Origin: Chryseobacterium tagetis
GTDB lineage: Bacteria > Bacteroidota > Bacteroidia > Flavobacteriales > Weeksellaceae
Direction of reading: 5' to 3'
Length of the DNA: 64,000 bases
NCBI RefSeq assembly: GCF_016735585.2
Contig: NZ_JAERSE020000005.1
Span: 186,001-250,000 of the forward strand
Positions within the stretch are counted from its first letter, which is position 1. Every line of letters starts with the position of its first letter. Below the pieces are notes generated by a model, which was given only the letters and a program-made list of their open reading frames with translations, had not been told where the DNA came from and did not search any database. The position numbers and the translations under genes were made by a program. This document shows, piece by piece, positions 42,666 to 51,782 of the stretch.

Positions 42666-43214
42666 TTAGTTCAAAGAAATGTCTTCAGGTGAGTTGGCCC
42701 AAAGTAAATATTCGCCTCCTAGATTTTGCATGATGGATTTCCAAAGAGTTTGATCATTGGGTAACGTATAATCGAGATTATAAATTTCTACGACAGTCCA
42801 CAATTTCTTTTGAATTTCATCATCCAACTGCATAGCTGTCCAGCCAGAATATCCGGAAAATATCTTTATATCCTCGATCTTTAGTTCGTTGCTGAGAATA
42901 GCGCTCATGATGTTTTCAATATCTTCTGTAAGATAAAATTCATCTGTGATTTCAGAATATACCTCTGTTACCTTTTTTCCTTTTACAATGAAGAAAACTT
43001 TGTCGTTTTCCACGGGTCCGCCATCGTAAACTTCAATAGGAAAATCGAAAAGATTTTTAAATTTACCACTCATCTGGCTGTTCTTTTTGTTCAGAATCAG
43101 ACCAAATGAACCATTTTCGTTATGCTCAATAATAAGGACTACTGATCTTGAAAAAATGTCCCCGGAAATATCGGGTGTGGAAATTAATATTTTACCTTTG
43201 TAAGAGTAATTCAT
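42666..43214 (-). CDS. YqgE/AlgH family protein
   Basis: 182 residues from the ATG at 43214. Visible family motifs: KILISTPDISGDIFSRSVVL, then NENGSFGLILNKK, YDGGPVENDKVF and IKIFSGYSGWTAMQLDDEI. This is a widespread cytosolic family of unknown function, also called UPF0301. It is divergently transcribed from pdxH, whose promoter overlaps the yqgE 5' end. Confidence 0.85.
   Translation of the reverse strand: MNYSYKGKILISTPDISGDIFSRSVVLIIEHNENGSFGLILNKKNSQMSGKFKNLFDFPIEVYDGGPVENDKVFFIVKGKKVTEVYSEITDEFYLTEDIENIMSAILSNELKIEDIKIFSGYSGWTAMQLDDEIQKKLWTVVEIYNLDYTLPNDQTLWKSIMQNLGGEYLLWANSPEDISLN
43193..43200 (+). promoter_or_regulatory. -7 element of pdxH
   Basis: TACCTTTG, inside the 5' end of yqgE, 37 bases before the pdxH ATG. 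Confidence 0.45.
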
Positions 43215-43217
43215 ACT

Positions 43218-43225
43218 CAAATTTA
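43218..43225 (-). promoter_or_regulatory. -7 element of yqgE, start-proximal
   Basis: TAAATTTG on the minus strand, ending 3 bases before the ATG at 43214. Confidence 0.5.
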
Positions 43226-43237
43226 ATAAAAAAAACT

Positions 43238-43879
43238 ATGGAAAACCTGCACCATAAGAGAAAAGTGTACGAGAAATCCCAACTTATTGAAAGTGAGATT
43301 AAACAAAATCCTATCGAACAATTCAGGGATTGGTATCTGGAAGCAAGCGAAACTCCAAGTATCTCTGAAGCCAATGCTATGGCGATTTCTACAGTAGAAG
43401 AAGATGGTTGTCCGCGAACAAGAATGGTTTTGCTGAAGTCATATACACATGAAGGATTTATTTTTTATACAAACTATGACAGCAAAAAAGGTAAATCCAT
43501 AGAAAAGACCCATAAAGCTTGTCTTCATTTTTTTTGGCCGGGTTTAGAAAGGCAAATCATTATTAAAGCAGAGCTGGAAAAAATTGCAGAAAACCTAAGT
43601 GACGGATATTTTCATTCAAGACCGAAAGGAAGTCAGCTTGGAGCAGCAGTTTCACCTCAGAGTCAGGAAATTCCGAACAGGGCGTTTTTAGAGGAAAAAT
43701 TAAAAGATTTAGAAACAAAATACGAGAACACTGAAGTTCCAAGACCTGAAAATTGGGGAGGTTATCTTGCAAGGCCTTATGAAATAGAATTTTGGCAAGG
43801 CAGACCCAACAGGCTTCACGACAGAATTGTTTATACTTTAGAAGATCTGGATTGGAAAATCTCAAGATTGGCTCCTTAA
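43238..43879 (+). CDS. pdxH: pyridoxamine 5'-phosphate oxidase
   Basis: 213 residues, FMN-dependent; makes pyridoxal phosphate from pyridoxamine or pyridoxine phosphate. Conserved blocks: NPIEQFRDWYLEA, TRMVLLKSYTHEGFIFYTNY, HFFWPGLERQI, then SRPKGSQLGAAVSPQS and EFWQGRPNRLHDR. The ORF opens at 43148, but the ATG at 43238 starts the conserved protein and follows the -7 element. A shared terminator follows. Confidence 0.95.
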   Translation: MENLHHKRKVYEKSQLIESEIKQNPIEQFRDWYLEASETPSISEANAMAISTVEEDGCPRTRMVLLKSYTHEGFIFYTNYDSKKGKSIEKTHKACLHFFWPGLERQIIIKAELEKIAENLSDGYFHSRPKGSQLGAAVSPQSQEIPNRAFLEEKLKDLETKYENTEVPRPENWGGYLARPYEIEFWQGRPNRLHDRIVYTLEDLDWKISRLAP

Positions 43880-43890
43880 GTAATTATCAT

Positions 43891-43930
43891 AAAAAAGCCT
43901 CATCAATTGATGAGGCTCAATTTTTTTTCT
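43891..43930. terminator. bidirectional terminator between pdxH and HU gene
   Basis: Palindrome AGCCTCATCAATTGATGAGGCT (22 bp, position 43896-43917) with T runs on both strands. Confidence 0.9.
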
Positions 43931-43941
43931 AATCTGAATGA

Positions 43942-44232
43942 TTATTTTTTCTTAGCACCAGAAACTGCAGTAGCTAAATCAGCACCAGCTTTGAACTTAG
44001 CAACTTTTTTAGCAGCAATTTTGATTGGTTTTTTAGTTGCAGGGTTGATACCTTGTCTAGCAGCTCTCTCAGCTACTGAGAATGTCCCGAAACCTACTAA
44101 AGAAACTTTTCCGTCTTTTTTCTTTAGAGTAGAAGTTACATTACCGATGAATGATTCTAAGGCAGCTTTAGCTGCAACTTTAGTAATTCCTGCATCTTTA
44201 GCGATTGCGTCGATTAATTCAGACTTGTTCAT
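43942..44232 (-). CDS. HU family DNA-binding protein
   Basis: 96-residue histone-like nucleoid protein. It has MNKSELIDAIAKDAGITKVAA and then the VGFGTFSVAERAARQGINP arm, typical HU/IHF landmarks. It binds and bends DNA. The C-terminal Ala/Lys tail is slightly extended. A good promoter lies upstream on the minus strand. Confidence 0.95.
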   Translation of the reverse strand: MNKSELIDAIAKDAGITKVAAKAALESFIGNVTSTLKKKDGKVSLVGFGTFSVAERAARQGINPATKKPIKIAAKKVAKFKAGADLATAVSGAKKK

Positions 44233-44266
44233 AATTTTTAATATTAAAGTTAGTTCGTTGTTATAG

Positions 44267-44296
44267 CAAATATAATACTATTTTCTAATTGTGCAA
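44267..44296 (-). promoter_or_regulatory. promoter of HU gene
   Basis: On the minus strand TTG (44296-44294), 19 bases, TATATTTG (44274-44267); the ATG is at 44232. Strong match to the Bacteroidota consensus. Confidence 0.65.
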
Positions 44297-44619
44297 TTTT
44301 TTTATTAAATATTGTGTAATTTTTTCAAATTTTCCTAAAAATGATTAAAATATCATAATTTAACATTTCACGAAAAATCTACGTTATCCGTTACTAAAAT
44401 CATGCCAATTGCTTATGTATATTGACTTTAGCAAAAAAGCTATTTTATTTTTTGTATTTATTAAATCCTGAATTTAAGATAAACTCTCAATGTTTTTAAG
44501 AATATGTTTGAATATTTGCTAATTAAATTTCAAAAAAAATATTTTTTTTGAAATTAAACGGCTGTGTATCTGCTAGTTTTAAAATCATTTTAAAAGGCTG
44601 TTTTCTGAATTTTTATTAA
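44297..44619. other. AT-rich intergenic region between HU gene and panD
   Basis: Very AT-rich sequence with runs of A and T and two near-repeats ATTGTGCAATTTTT and ATTGTGTAATTTTT close to the HU promoter. I see no ORF or structured RNA here. Confidence 0.4.
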
Positions 44620-44627
44620 TAAATTTG
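44620..44627 (+). promoter_or_regulatory. -7 element of panD, start-proximal
   Basis: TAAATTTG ending 4 bases before the panD ATG; suggests a leaderless mRNA. Confidence 0.5.
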
Positions 44628-44631
44628 CACC

Positions 44632-44982
44632 ATGTTAATAGAAGTTTTCAAGTCTAAGATTCACAGAGTAAGAGTTACTGCTTCAGATCTTAATTATATT
44701 GGGAGTATTACGATAGATGAAGAGCTTATAGAAGCTGCCGGATTGGTAGTGGGAGAAAGAGTGTATATCGTAAACGTAAATAACGGAGAGCGTTTTGATA
44801 CGTACGTTATCAAAGGAAAAAGAAAATCGGGAGAAGTTTGTCTGAACGGTCCTGCTGCAAGAAAAGTACAAAAAGATGATATCATTATCATTATTGCCTA
44901 TGCACAGATGACTCCTGAAGAAGCTAAAGATTTCCAGCCGAAAATTGTTTTTCCGGACGAAAAGACCAATCTTTTGACGTAA
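44632..44982 (+). CDS. panD: aspartate 1-decarboxylase
   Basis: 116 residues. It makes beta-alanine from aspartate for pantothenate and CoA synthesis. The self-cleavage site Gly24-Ser25 in YIGSITID generates the pyruvoyl cofactor from Ser25. IVNVNNGERFDTYVIKG and GEVCLNGPAARK are conserved. The next gene starts 4 bases after its stop, so they form an operon. Confidence 0.95.
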   Translation: MLIEVFKSKIHRVRVTASDLNYIGSITIDEELIEAAGLVVGERVYIVNVNNGERFDTYVIKGKRKSGEVCLNGPAARKVQKDDIIIIIAYAQMTPEEAKDFQPKIVFPDEKTNLLT

Positions 44983-44986
44983 TCTG

Positions 44987-46066
44987 ATGGAGAAAAAAGT
45001 AAAAAATCCTTTAAAATCATTATTAACCATAGTAATTTCGCTTGCTTTTGCAGGCTTTTTTTTATGGTTTGCGCTGAAAGGGTTAGATTTTAAGGTAATA
45101 CAGAAATCATTAGCAAAAGCAAATTACTGGTGGGTTTTATTTGCAGCCTGTTTTGGGATTGCCGCATATTGGTTCAGAGCGATTCGTTGGAACCTTATGC
45201 TGGAGCCAATGGGACATCAGATTTCAAACTCTAATTCATTGTGGTCAATTTCCTTTGGATATTTAATGAACCTTACGATTCCAAGGAGTGGGGAAGTGGC
45301 AAGAGCAACGGCATTGTATGGTGTAGAAAAGGTTCCCGTTGATCAGTCTTTTGGAACCATTATTCTGGAAAGAGTGGTGGATTTGGTTTGTATGGTGATT
45401 TTTTTAGGGTTAACAGCTATTTTTAAATTTCATACCATTGTATCATTCTATCATTTTGTGATGGATCGAAAGGTTGAGAAAGATAAATTCGTTCCTAATT
45501 TTTTTGAAAGACAGATGATGAAATTAGGTGTTAATGATTTTGATTCTTTCTACCTATATGTAAAGATAACTATTGCTATATTGATTCTAATAGGTTTATT
45601 TCTTTTCTATACATATAAAAAAGAAAAACTGATCAATTTTGGGAAAGGAATTCTTAAAGGCTTGACCTCTATATTCAAACTAAAGCAAAAAGGAAAATTT
45701 ATCCTTTATACCATTGGAATCTGGGTTTCTTACTATTTTGCAGCCTACCTAGTGTGTTTTGCACTTCCGGAAACTTCAAATTTTACCTTTGATGATGGGT
45801 TTTTAATCCTTGTGGTAGGAACATTTGGAATGATTATCCCTGCGAGTGGTGGAATTGGAGCTTTCAACTTGGCCATGAAATATGGTTTTATGGCATTGTT
45901 TATTTCCATGGGTAAAAGCGGCGAATTGGGTGGTGAAGTAGGATTGACGTATTCTTTTATTTCCTTACCGCTACAGATTGTGATTATGTTGGTAATGGGG
46001 CTTATTTCCATCCCCATGTTGGCAAGAGCAAGAAATACAGCAGTTGTTGAAAAAGAGTTTAAATAA
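44987..46066 (+). CDS. lysylphosphatidylglycerol synthetase/flippase-like membrane protein (UPF0104)
   Basis: 359 residues with about eight membrane spans. Landmarks are WFRAIRWNLML, the arginine-containing NLTIPRSGEVARA, LERVVDLVCM, then VGTFGMIIPASGGIGAFN, which match the AglD2/UPF0104 transmembrane family. No LPG synthase domain is attached. It is co-transcribed with panD. The transported or modified lipid is unknown. Confidence 0.8.
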   Translation: MEKKVKNPLKSLLTIVISLAFAGFFLWFALKGLDFKVIQKSLAKANYWWVLFAACFGIAAYWFRAIRWNLMLEPMGHQISNSNSLWSISFGYLMNLTIPRSGEVARATALYGVEKVPVDQSFGTIILERVVDLVCMVIFLGLTAIFKFHTIVSFYHFVMDRKVEKDKFVPNFFERQMMKLGVNDFDSFYLYVKITIAILILIGLFLFYTYKKEKLINFGKGILKGLTSIFKLKQKGKFILYTIGIWVSYYFAAYLVCFALPETSNFTFDDGFLILVVGTFGMIIPASGGIGAFNLAMKYGFMALFISMGKSGELGGEVGLTYSFISLPLQIVIMLVMGLISIPMLARARNTAVVEKEFK

Positions 46067-46091
46067 TAGCTTATTTAAAATAAATATACAG

Positions 46092-46127
46092 TGATCGGGA
46101 GAATTTTCTTCCGGTCATTTTTTTTAT
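46092..46127 (+). terminator. terminator after panD operon
   Basis: Stem TGATCGGGAGAA/TTCTTCCGGTCA with G-T pairs and a TTTTTTT run. Confidence 0.75.
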
Positions 46128-46786
46128 ATATCCGTGATTTGAATGATGGAGCCTTTGTAAAATTTGGTAGCGTCATACAATTCAGAGAAATTATCAAATA
46201 ATATGGTTCCTGTAGAATGTAAGTCTTCTATAAGACCTGCTGCGTTTATTTTTTCGTTAAACTCAGATTGTGCAGCCTCGTAGATAGAAGAATGTTGAGA
46301 TTTTAAATAATCAATTAAAATACGTTTTTCAATATCCTGTTCCTGTGCAAGACTGGTATAAAAAAGACCGTACAGGAGAAATTTGTTAAACTTTTCTGCA
46401 TTCGAAATGTATTGGAGATTACATTGATTGCTCTTTTCATATTCATTAAGAATACCATCAAATGTTTTGGTAAGAACCGGCGGGATTTCATGAAACAAAT
46501 CAAGTCCATGGACGTAAAGTTGGTTTTTTACTTCTTCATTATTTTCACTTTCATTGGAAGAGCTTGAGGTATATTGAAATTTAAACCAGTCAAAAAGTTG
46601 ACGAAGCTCATTCGGATTAAGGGTTTCTATTGAATCCTGAAGCTTATTTTTAATGATCTCAAGGCTTGTTTTTTTATCAGTATTTAGGAAACGCAGAAAA
46701 TCGCCCTCTTCATTGCAGAGCTTGTTGTACAAATTGATTTTTGCAACAACGGGATTGGGTTTTATAAAATAAAGTTCTTCTGCCAT
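46124..46786 (-). CDS. conserved hypothetical protein
   Basis: 220 residues from the ATG at 46786 (a TTG start at 46798 is also possible). It is soluble and mainly helical; it starts AEELYFIKPNPVVAKINLYN. I recognise no family or motif. It is alone on the minus strand. Confidence 0.5.
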   Translation of the reverse strand: MAEELYFIKPNPVVAKINLYNKLCNEEGDFLRFLNTDKKTSLEIIKNKLQDSIETLNPNELRQLFDWFKFQYTSSSSNESENNEEVKNQLYVHGLDLFHEIPPVLTKTFDGILNEYEKSNQCNLQYISNAEKFNKFLLYGLFYTSLAQEQDIEKRILIDYLKSQHSSIYEAAQSEFNEKINAAGLIEDLHSTGTILFDNFSELYDATKFYKGSIIQITDI

Positions 46787-46930
46787 AATCTTATGCAACG
46801 CCTAGTTTTTCAACATTTTCTACTCTAAGGTAAAGAAAAAAATGACATCAAATGAAGATATGGGATTATTTCATAAATATTTTATCAATTATTTGCAAAA
46901 GATAAATTAGGTATGTTTTTAAATAGAGAA

Positions 46931-47131
46931 TTATTTTTTATTTTCCTTCATCGCACGAATTAGCCTGGCGGTTCGTTTGTTTGCTCTTTCATTGTGTAAA
47001 GATAAAACTGCCCAAATTGCAGCAGGAAGCCAACCGATTAATGTGATTTGTAATATCAAACAGATGATTCCTGTGAAAATTTTACCACGAACGATGAAAG
47101 ATAAAAAGGGAAGTAGTATAGCCAGTAACAT
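46931..47131 (-). CDS. YqaE/Pmp3-like small membrane protein
   Basis: 66 residues from the ATG at 47131, with two membrane segments and a charged tail (ERANKRTARLIRAMK). It matches the Pmp3/YqaE pattern (LLAILLPFLSFIVRGK then LIGWLPAAIWAVL). These proteins are linked to membrane potential and salt tolerance in other organisms. The longer frame from a TTG at 47176 overlaps the preceding TPR gene and is less likely. Confidence 0.65.
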   Translation of the reverse strand: MLLAILLPFLSFIVRGKIFTGIICLILQITLIGWLPAAIWAVLSLHNERANKRTARLIRAMKENKK

Positions 47132-47156
47132 AATTGTTTGGATTATTATTAAGTAT

Positions 47157-47543
47157 TTAATAAGATTGAGGATCAAAATAGGCTTTAAAAGTCAGTGGAT
47201 CTTCTTCTTTATCCTCTGCAATTTCAAGATATTCGTGAAATTCTTCTGCATGCATTCCCATATCAACCATTACAATGGCAATATTGATGTAAAGATTTTT
47301 GTCCTCCGAGCCTAGTTTTAACGCCTGTTTCAAATAGTAAATTGCTTGTTCATTTTCTCCCAGATCAGAATAAATAGTTCCCAGATCGACTAAAGCCACT
47401 GTATTTTCAGGTTCAATCAGTAAAATTTCATCCAACTCTTTAATTAAAAGCTCATTGATCTCATCCCAGTGCTCTTCTTCATTGTCCCATCTTTTGGCTT
47501 GGAGCTTTTTTATGTTTTCTAATCTTTGGGTTGTATTATTCAT
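47157..47543 (-). CDS. TPR repeat protein
   Basis: 128 residues with two tetratricopeptide repeats (AIYYLKQALKLGSEDKNLYI after NTVALVDLGTIYSDLGEN), a protein-interaction fold. The N-terminal helix (NIKKLQAKRWDNEEEHWDEI) is polar and coiled. No signal peptide. Partner unknown. Confidence 0.7.
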   Translation of the reverse strand: MNNTTQRLENIKKLQAKRWDNEEEHWDEINELLIKELDEILLIEPENTVALVDLGTIYSDLGENEQAIYYLKQALKLGSEDKNLYINIAIVMVDMGMHAEEFHEYLEIAEDKEEDPLTFKAYFDPQSY

Positions 47544-47568
47544 GCTGTAAAATTACCAATATTTATTT

Positions 47569-48408
47569 TTATCTATGTTTTTCAAATAACCATTTGGGGA
47601 TTTCATCTGTGATCAAAAATGGAATCACAATATTATTATGATTAAGATTTGTGAAAGTTGTGAAAATCAAATTTTTGTTGGAAGAAAGTTTATTGTACAA
47701 TTCAACACTGCCGATATATGGGTTTTCATCATCATTTTTGCCGTGAATCAACCATATGTTTTTTTCTTTAATTTTATTAAGATTTGACAAATCAGGAACG
47801 GCAGCAACAGAAACAATTGCTGCAAATAGATTGGGTTGTAAATTCATGAGATTTTGAGATGTTGAGCCTCCCATTGAATAACCAATCAGGTAGATCCTAT
47901 CTTTATCAATATTAGGATATTCTTTTTCAAGATCTTTAATTAGTTTCAATAAAGCAGAAACTTCATTTGAGGGTTTTGAAATTTGAACACCTTCTTCATT
48001 GGTTTCATAATTTGTGGAGCGCTTATTAAATTGTGGCGCTACAACATAACATTGGTATTTTTCATAAATTTCATCTCGTAGCCATATTTTTGCGAATGGT
48101 TCAAGTTGATTTTCATTGTCGTTTCCGATCCTTGTAGAATTATGAAATGTAATAACTAAAGGAGATTTTTCGCCTTTTCGGTTGTTTTTAGGAGTTAGAA
48201 ATCTGTAAGGAATTTTAATGTCATTTTCTACAAAAATTTTCTTTTGAAAATGATCTGTATTTAAACTGTTTAATAATTTTCTATTATTTAAAAATGTAAG
48301 GCTGTCAACTTCTGTGTCACTAAATTCTTTCTTTTGTCCAAAAGTTTGATTGATTGTGATGATCAATAATAGGAGGATTAGATTCTGTTCAATTTTTCTT
48401 TTATGCAT
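47569..48408 (-). CDS. alpha/beta hydrolase, putative secreted peptidase or esterase
   Basis: 279 residues with a signal peptide (residues 1-24, ending TFG). The nucleophile elbow GYSMGGST is present, as are an oxyanion-like HNSTRIGN and a late His in TNLNHNNI. The fold and the secreted state fit a dienelactone/PHB-depolymerase-like esterase or a predicted peptidase. Substrate unknown. Confidence 0.75.
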   Translation of the reverse strand: MHKRKIEQNLILLLLIITINQTFGQKKEFSDTEVDSLTFLNNRKLLNSLNTDHFQKKIFVENDIKIPYRFLTPKNNRKGEKSPLVITFHNSTRIGNDNENQLEPFAKIWLRDEIYEKYQCYVVAPQFNKRSTNYETNEEGVQISKPSNEVSALLKLIKDLEKEYPNIDKDRIYLIGYSMGGSTSQNLMNLQPNLFAAIVSVAAVPDLSNLNKIKEKNIWLIHGKNDDENPYIGSVELYNKLSSNKNLIFTTFTNLNHNNIVIPFLITDEIPKWLFEKHR

Positions 48409-48500
48409 AGTGTTTTTAGGATTTTAGCTAACTTAAATTATCAAGAAATATAAAAATACAAAAAAGAGCTCTTGAAATATCAAAAGCTCTTTTAATAATT

Positions 48501-50519
48501 TTATCCAAACGCTCGTTTCAGTAAACTCTCCACTTTCGGTTCACTTCCTCTGAAATTCTTGTACAATTCCATTGGATCTTTTGTACCGCCGGAAGAAAGA
48601 AGGATTTTATATTTTGCTGCAATTTCAGGATTGAAAATTCCGTTTTCTTTAAAATACTGAAAAGCATCGGCGTCCAAAACTTCTGCCCATTTGTAAGAAT
48701 AATATCCTGCAGAATATCCACCTTGGAAAATATGTGAAAAACTCGGACTCATCGCAGTTTCAGGATTTACAGGATATAATTGTGTCGCTTTCGTATAATC
48801 ATCTTCAAACTCTTTTACGGTCTTGTTTTCCAATTCTGCAACTTTTGTATGGTAGTTCATATCCAATAATCCAAAACCAATCTGTCTCAAAGTCTGATAA
48901 CCTTCCATGAAGTTTTTTGAATGCTCTATTTTTTCGATTTTTTCATCTGGAAGAGTTTCTCCTGTTTTATAATGTTTTGCGAAAGTCTTTAAGAATTCCG
49001 GCTCATAGCAGAAGTTTTCAAGGAACTGAGAAGGCAATTCCACAAAGTCCCATTTCACGGAAGTTCCGGAAAGAGTAGGGTATTGTGTGTTTGCCAACAT
49101 TCCGTGAAGTGCATGACCAAATTCATGGAACAAAGTAGTCACTTCCTGAAACGTCAATAAACTTGGTGTATCTTTTGTAGGTTTGCTGAAATTGCAAACG
49201 ATAGAAATATGTGGGCGTGAATTTTCTCCATCTTTTTTGTACTGATTTTTATAACTTGTCATCCACGCTCCGGCTCTTTTGCCTTTTCTCGGGAAATAAT
49301 CTACATACAGTAAAGATTTATAATCGCCATTTTCTTTTACTTCATATACTTTTACATCTTCATGGTATTTTGGGATATCATTTCTTTCTTCAAAAGTAAC
49401 ATGAAACAGTTTTTCAGCTAATCCAAAAACAGCTTCTTGTACTTGTTCTAATGGGAAATAAGGTTTTAATTCCTCATCATTAAGATCATATTTTGCTTTA
49501 CGAAGTTTTTCTGCATAGAAAGCATGGTCATAAGATTGCATCTCATCAATTCCGTCTGCTTTTGCCAAAGATTTTAATTCCTCAATTTCCTTGTCTGCAT
49601 AAGGTTTTGCTTTTACCAGAAGTTCATCCAGGAAGTCAATCACTTTTGATGGAGATTTTGCCATTCTTTCTTCCAGAACATAGTCTGCATAATTAGAATA
49701 TCCTAATAATTCAGCTTTTTGTTGTTTTAAAGTAAGAAGTTCTTTGATTAAATTCTGATTGTCAAATTCACCACCGTCAAAAGATTTTTTACCATTTGCC
49801 AACGCGATTTCCTTTCTCAGTTCACGGTTTTCAGCATAGGTCATGAAGGGAATATAGCTTGGGTATTGCAATGTTACCACCCAACCTTCAAGATTTCTTT
49901 CCTTAGCTTCTTCAGCATATTGCTCCAAAATGGCGTCTGGAATTCCTGCTAAATCTTCTTTGTTCGTAATATGTTTGAAATAATTATTCGTTGAAGCCAA
50001 TACATTCTGACCAAACTGAAGGGATTTTAAAGATAAATCCATGCTGATTTTCTTTAATTTTTCTTTGTCTTCTTCATTCAATAAAGCCCCACTTCTTACA
50101 AAACCTTTATACGTTTCATTTAAAAGCATTTGTTGCTCTTCGTTCAGGTTGTATTTCTCTTTTTCATCATATACTTTTTTAATTTTATGAAATAAAGCTT
50201 CGTTTTGAGAAATTTTTGAAGAATACTCCGTTAATATTGGAGAAACTTCCTGAGCGATTTGCTGTAATTCATCACTTGTTTCAGCAGAATTCAGGTTGAA
50301 AAATATATTGGAAACTACATCCAGTTGCTCACCGGAATACGCTAATGCTTCAATTACATTGGCAAAAGTCGGCTCTTCAGGATTGTTGATAATCGCATTG
50401 ATTTCTTCTTCCGATTTTTGAATTAATTCCTTAAAAGCCGGAAGATAATCTTCATTTTTAATAGAATTGAATGGTGCGGAATGATATGGTGTAGTAAAAT
50501 GTTCTGTTAAAATATTCAT
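48501..50519 (-). CDS. M3 family peptidase (peptidyl-dipeptidase Dcp-like)
   Basis: 672 residues without a signal peptide. The zinc motif HExxH is HEFGH in TLFHEFGHALHGML, and the third ligand Glu lies in the following helix (ENFCYEPEF). Length and architecture match Dcp/oligopeptidase A proteins, which release dipeptides or cleave short peptides in the cytosol. Confidence 0.9.
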   Translation of the reverse strand: MNILTEHFTTPYHSAPFNSIKNEDYLPAFKELIQKSEEEINAIINNPEEPTFANVIEALAYSGEQLDVVSNIFFNLNSAETSDELQQIAQEVSPILTEYSSKISQNEALFHKIKKVYDEKEKYNLNEEQQMLLNETYKGFVRSGALLNEEDKEKLKKISMDLSLKSLQFGQNVLASTNNYFKHITNKEDLAGIPDAILEQYAEEAKERNLEGWVVTLQYPSYIPFMTYAENRELRKEIALANGKKSFDGGEFDNQNLIKELLTLKQQKAELLGYSNYADYVLEERMAKSPSKVIDFLDELLVKAKPYADKEIEELKSLAKADGIDEMQSYDHAFYAEKLRKAKYDLNDEELKPYFPLEQVQEAVFGLAEKLFHVTFEERNDIPKYHEDVKVYEVKENGDYKSLLYVDYFPRKGKRAGAWMTSYKNQYKKDGENSRPHISIVCNFSKPTKDTPSLLTFQEVTTLFHEFGHALHGMLANTQYPTLSGTSVKWDFVELPSQFLENFCYEPEFLKTFAKHYKTGETLPDEKIEKIEHSKNFMEGYQTLRQIGFGLLDMNYHTKVAELENKTVKEFEDDYTKATQLYPVNPETAMSPSFSHIFQGGYSAGYYSYKWAEVLDADAFQYFKENGIFNPEIAAKYKILLSSGGTKDPMELYKNFRGSEPKVESLLKRAFG

Positions 50520-50722
50520 TTTTCGATTTTTAATAATTGTAAATGTAAGGAATCACAGTGATTCTTGAGGGGATTGCTCAAAAATGATGCCTGAATAAAA
50601 AGATGTGACAAAATTGTTTATCTTTATTAATCTTGTCATAGGCGAAGTTAAAATGAAGGTGGAATGACTACTTTTGGCAACAGCTTAATGTTGGAAATTT
50701 TAACTTTAAATACATTAAAACT

Positions 50723-51256
50723 ATGAAAACAATCTTAAAAATTCTGGGAGTAATTATCCTTCTTATTCTTGTGTACGCTGTGATTGCCCTATTGGCTTTC
50801 GGTAAAAATTATCATTACGAAAAATCAATCGTCATTAATGCTCCCAAAGAAAAAGTATGGGAACAGGTAAGCTCGATGAAAGCTTTTAACCAATGGAATC
50901 CCTGGCTGAAATTAGATAAAAATATAACGCTTAACTATACAGGAAATGCCGGTGAAGTAGGCGATAAGTATTGCTGGGACAGTCAGAATAAAGATGCAGG
51001 AGCAGGTTGTCAGGAAATTAAAGAATTGATTCCGTATCAAAAACAGAAAACTGAAATGATTTTTAAAAAGCCTTTTGAAGGACAGGCAACTTCAGATATT
51101 ATTTTAACACCTGAAGGAAATTCTACAAAAGTAACCTGGAGTATGGACACAGAGCAGGATCCTATGATGAAAATAATGAGACCTATGATGGATTATCAAA
51201 TGGGTAAATCGTATGGAGAAGGATTGGATAATCTGAAAAAATTGTTAGAAAAATAA
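50723..51256 (+). CDS. SRPBCC family protein with membrane anchor
   Basis: 177 residues: an N-terminal membrane anchor (residues 4-25) and an SRPBCC/polyketide-cyclase domain (KSIVINAPKEKVWEQVSSMK then FNQWNPWLKLD and KVTWSMDTEQDPM). It probably binds a hydrophobic ligand. A variant -7 element (TAACTTTA) lies just upstream. Function unknown. Confidence 0.8.
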   Translation: MKTILKILGVIILLILVYAVIALLAFGKNYHYEKSIVINAPKEKVWEQVSSMKAFNQWNPWLKLDKNITLNYTGNAGEVGDKYCWDSQNKDAGAGCQEIKELIPYQKQKTEMIFKKPFEGQATSDIILTPEGNSTKVTWSMDTEQDPMMKIMRPMMDYQMGKSYGEGLDNLKKLLEK

Positions 51257-51260
51257 AATA

Positions 51261-51296
51261 AAAAGCCTTGTAGAAAATTTTACAAGGCTTCTTTAT
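51261..51296 (+). terminator. terminator after SRPBCC gene
   Basis: Stem AAGCCTTGTA/TACAAGGCTT with an 8-base loop. Confidence 0.8.
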
Positions 51297-51650
51297 TTAA
51301 AATTTTTTGCCGATTTCGTTAATAGAGTTGTAATTTCCGATACCTTTTGGGTTTGGACCATATCTATTCTCTCTTGGATCGCCGTCCGCAAAAATCATGA
51401 TTATAAAATAAAAAGGGATAAACTGAAACCATCCGCTATTTCCTAGATCATGACATCTTTTCGCACCTTGCATTACCCGAAAAATCAACCCTATAAACCA
51501 TACAAAAACAGTAAGGATATAAAAAAGAGCAAGTTTTGTGATGCCTGCCAAAATGATTGTGAAAAACAATGCACTGCAATAGATTAAATAGGTGAGTGCA
51601 AATTCTGTCCTTCTGATTCTTCCTGCACTTGAAAATGGATTCTCAAACAT
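51297..51650 (-). CDS. DUF805 family membrane protein
   Basis: 117 residues with three hydrophobic segments. DUF805 features: F-S-S-A-G-R-I-R-R-T-E-F at the start, then GAKRCHDLGNSGWF and DGDPRENRYGPNPKG. Unknown function, inner membrane. The stop abuts the terminator of the convergent gene. Confidence 0.85.
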   Translation of the reverse strand: MFENPFSSAGRIRRTEFALTYLIYCSALFFTIILAGITKLALFYILTVFVWFIGLIFRVMQGAKRCHDLGNSGWFQFIPFYFIIMIFADGDPRENRYGPNPKGIGNYNSINEIGKKF

Positions 51651-51782
51651 GATTTTAGTTTTTTAGGGGAACAAATGTAAAAATTATTTTAAAAATTCGT
51701 ATACCCTATTAGAAGCAGGAATTTTATAGTAGGATGAATAAATATTATATAAAAATATTATCTTTATATAAAGATTAGATGT

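Noticed and set aside
43907..44266. 119-codon plus-strand ORF opposite the HU gene
   Set aside because: Exact antisense of a clear HU gene.
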